In this document: one piece after another, positions 61,997-64,000 of the stretch
How positions within the stretch are numbered: position 1 is the stretch's first letter
Layout: each line of letters starts with the position of its first letter
DNA from: Dyadobacter sp. 50-39
GTDB lineage: Bacteria; Bacteroidota; Bacteroidia; Cytophagales; Spirosomataceae
Direction of reading: 5' to 3'
Length of the DNA stretch: 64,000 nucleotides
Assembly (NCBI GenBank): GCA_001898145.1
Contig: MKSR01000047.1
Span: forward strand, 248,001-312,000
The notes under the pieces: model-generated
What the model was told of the DNA's origin: nothing
Database searches by the model: none
The model's input: the letters and a program-made list of their open reading frames with translations, nothing else
Position numbers and translations under genes: made by a program

Positions 61997-62879
61997 ATTC
62001 TGTCCTGAAATGTGATATGATAGCTTCTTTGTCGCGTCCTACCCGGTGATACACTTCGTAAATTTTGGCATCAACCAGGAAGCGGTACCAAAATCCCTGT
62101 AAAACGTGCCAGATAAGTCCCTTTGTTCCATCCAGAAATCCGAACTTGATGAAATAGCGGTACGCAAAGTAGATAAATGGCCGGGTAAACAATGGCATGT
62201 TCGCATACTTGATTTTCAGGAAACGTGTACGCTGTTCCTGGCTTCCCCAGAAACTGGGTTCTACGGTCTCCTTACTATCAAAGTTATATTTAATGTTCAA
62301 CAGGTCTATTACCTCGCGGATTGCATAATTGTTATGCTTTTGTGTCCACCAGGTCAGATTGTTGAGCGTGTGATCAACGATATCGTGCTGCAATTGGGCG
62401 GTCGTGCCGTCACTGAGTTTGATATGTTCATCCATCCAGAGCTCTTCGCAGATGCCCTTTCCGCTGCGCCAGACGCGCAACAGCCAGATAGGATAGTATC
62501 CGCCTCGGTGAATCCATTTGTCCATGAAAATCACCCGTCGCTTTACGTACAGGCCTGAGACATCCTGTTGAATGCTCCACATAGACAGATTCAGCTCCTG
62601 CGCAAGCTCAGGTGTGATGTACTCGTCGGCATCCATCCGCATGAGCCATTCCGTCTGGAAAGGATTGTTACGTATGCCGAAATTGAACTGGAACGCGTAA
62701 GAAACCCACGGATTCTGCACCACCACTGCGCCAAGGCTTTCAGCGATTGCGACCGTGTCGTCGGTGGAGAATGAGTCGACAATGAAAATTTTATTGGTAA
62801 CCTGCAACAGGCTTTGAATGCACCGGCCGATGTGCTTGGATTCGTTGTGTGTTAAAATGATGACGGATAAATCGACCAT
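61953..62879 (-). CDS. Family 2 glycosyltransferase (WaaE/KdtX-like)
   Basis: The protein has 308 residues. The nucleotide-binding start SVIILTHNESKHIGRCIQSLL, FIVDSFSTDDTVAI and the metal site MRMDADEYIT are typical of the WaaE/KdtX branch. The C-terminus has basic and aromatic helices (TRPFIYFAYRYFIKFGFLDGTKGLIW), which likely touch the membrane. It lies between a GT4 gene (72 bases upstream) and the acetyltransferase gene that overlaps it by 44 bases. The sugar is unknown. Confidence 0.92.
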   Translation of the reverse strand: MVDLSVIILTHNESKHIGRCIQSLLQVTNKIFIVDSFSTDDTVAIAESLGAVVVQNPWVSYAFQFNFGIRNNPFQTEWLMRMDADEYITPELAQELNLSMWSIQQDVSGLYVKRRVIFMDKWIHRGGYYPIWLLRVWRSGKGICEELWMDEHIKLSDGTTAQLQHDIVDHTLNNLTWWTQKHNNYAIREVIDLLNIKYNFDSKETVEPSFWGSQEQRTRFLKIKYANMPLFTRPFIYFAYRYFIKFGFLDGTKGLIWHVLQGFWYRFLVDAKIYEVYHRVGRDKEAIISHFRTEYGKDLRNPNQSVRL

Positions 62880-62950
62880 ACTGTTTTGAGAACGGGACCG
62901 GACCTCGTTCGCAGGGCGCGGGTCAGCGGTTACTTCGCCGGTAAATGTAG

Positions 62951-64000
62951 TTACTTTTTTTGAACTTTCTTGTATTCTTCCAATAACTGATTGGCAACCA
63001 CCCGGATATCAAAGTTTTCGGTAACCATCTTGTAGGCTCGATTTGAGATACCCTCTGCGTAGGTTTTGTCTTGTAATATTTTAAGAAGACCCTCTGCGAC
63101 GCCCTCGCTGGTCAGCGGCGTCAGGTAAGCCGCCTCGTACTTTGCTATATAGTCGCCAAAGCCGACCCGATCGGATACCAGAGCCGGTACTCCGGAGGTC
63201 ATCGCTTCGAGGACTGCAATCGAAAAGCCTTCGGAATAAGAAGGGGAAACAAACAGGTCGGCGTCGGCTAATGCCTCCTTTTTGAGTGTATCGGTCAGCA
63301 TGCCTACCAGCTTGACCCGGTCTTCAAGGTGATGTTTGCGTATAAATTCTTCGGTTTGCGCCTGATAGCCGTCGTCAGGCCCGGCAAGTATCAGCTGCAC
63401 GTCCGGTAGCAGCTGATGAACCTGCTGAAAAGCTGGCAGAAGCAGGTCGAGGCCTTTCTTGATATTGAGCCTGGCCAGGAATAGCACCATTTGCTGGTGA
63501 GGCAAAATGCCGTATTTGGCCCTGAAAATCCCTTTCGCAGGTAAATGTGCCCGGGTGTACTCGTCGAGCTTCATGCCGTTGGGCACAATTACCATATTTC
63601 TGGGGCGGTAACCCAGGTAGCGGATTACGTCCTGCTCTTCGTCTGTGTTGTTGATCTGGATCAGGTCCGCCTGGCCAAGCAGCCTTTTTTGGTATAGCAG
63701 GGTTACCAGGTCTTTCTTCCACTTACTGTGCGCCACAGCCCATTTGTCGAGCAGGCCATGAATGGTAATCACCTTAACAGCCTTTGAGGGGACCAGAAAC
63801 GGCGCCAGGCTACCAAAATGCCAGATACCGTGCATATGTACTACATCGTACTCGTGAATGTGTTTTTTCAAATACCTGTACAAATCCACGGAGAACTCCC
63901 GATAAAAATTGCTGAATGGCGTCGTGCGTGCGACCGGGATCAGCCGCGCGCCCTCGGGCACGGGGTACATTTTCTCACCGGGCGTCATCGGACTCAGTAT
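62951..64000 (-). CDS. Family 4 glycosyltransferase, 5' end outside the window
   Basis: The frame is open to the window edge; an ATG at 63988 is probably internal because the preceding codons (ILSP) continue the chain, so the N-terminus is missing. About 349 residues are visible. The GT-B parts are HMHGIWHFGSLAPF, NGMKLDEYT after the linker, and the nucleotide-sugar domain VLFLARLNIKKGLDLLLPA with SPSYSEGFSIAVLEAMTSGVPALVSD, the EX7E motif. It is the first visible gene of the leftward cluster (GT4, GT2, WcaF-like, GT2, then the sugar-1-phosphate transferase). Confidence 0.93.
   Translation of the reverse strand: MLSPMTPGEKMYPVPEGARLIPVARTTPFSNFYREFSVDLYRYLKKHIHEYDVVHMHGIWHFGSLAPFLVPSKAVKVITIHGLLDKWAVAHSKWKKDLVTLLYQKRLLGQADLIQINNTDEEQDVIRYLGYRPRNMVIVPNGMKLDEYTRAHLPAKGIFRAKYGILPHQQMVLFLARLNIKKGLDLLLPAFQQVHQLLPDVQLILAGPDDGYQAQTEEFIRKHHLEDRVKLVGMLTDTLKKEALADADLFVSPSYSEGFSIAVLEAMTSGVPALVSDRVGFGDYIAKYEAAYLTPLTSEGVAEGLLKILQDKTYAEGISNRAYKMVTENFDIRVVANQLLEEYKKVQKK

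Overview
The window is chromosomal DNA from a member of the Bacteroidota, most likely a Cytophagales genus close to Dyadobacter (the genus is an inference from gene order and protein character). The evidence is: promoters of the Bacteroidota form TTG/TTTG-N19-20-TAnnTTTG in front of several genes, few visible Shine-Dalgarno sequences, a secreted protein ending in a type IX secretion sorting domain, the DUF3822-coaD pair, the parA-parB-DUF5683-dapB-lepB run, and an archaeal/eukaryotic-type prolyl-tRNA synthetase. Genes are densely packed on both strands. I see no rRNA, tRNA, CRISPR array, insertion sequence or prophage.

Layout. 1-7.7 kb: a GH43 glycosidase cut by the window edge, two DUF2157-type membrane proteins with overlapping ends, a methyltransferase, apaG, ung, a membrane-anchored Dabb protein, an S1/P1-nuclease/phospholipase C-like gene interrupted by an amber codon, and a DinB-fold protein. 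7.7-12.8 kb: a DEAD-box RNA helicase with its own promoter and a long structured leader, alanine dehydrogenase divergent from an Lrp/AsnC regulator, and a radical SAM/SPASM protein. 12.9-18.6 kb: parA, parB, DUF5683, dapB and two tandem signal peptidases. 18.6-24.4 kb: a GH13 enzyme, dprA broken by two single-base frameshifts, an AlbA_2 protein, a SlyD-like isomerase and proS. 24.5-35.1 kb: a Tyr/Ser/Gly-rich probable lipoprotein, a FadL-like outer-membrane protein, aroK, DoxX/MauE and DUF1599 proteins, folP and cdaA (c-di-AMP), rpsT, a secreted beta-propeller and an ABC-F ATPase.

35.1-47.5 kb: a methyltransferase, a periplasmic GMC oxidoreductase with its gluconate-dehydrogenase subunit 3-like partner, a Sua5 protein, a RecD/Pif1-like helicase, a CBS protein, two Nudix hydrolases, DUF3822-coaD, a CNNM/CorC transporter with pyrE, and an aldo/keto reductase. 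47.6-56.9 kb: a divergent PPK1-family protein, a TetR regulator converging on cysE, an alpha/beta hydrolase lipoprotein, a T9SS cargo protein, isoaspartyl peptidase and a GH2 glycosidase. 57-64 kb: maeB, a WecA/MraY-family transferase and a leftward exopolysaccharide cluster of two GT2 enzymes, a WcaF-like acetyltransferase and a GT4 enzyme cut by the window edge.

Most genes are housekeeping, joined in short operons separated by clear bidirectional terminators. The main points for a second look are the PPK1-like protein, which keeps the phospho-histidine but has replaced every ATP- and metal-contact residue I could align; two broken genes (dprA and the S1/P1-like gene); an ABC-F protein with one ATP site intact and the other dead; and the structured leader of the helicase gene. 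I did not find a defence island or other multi-gene novel system.
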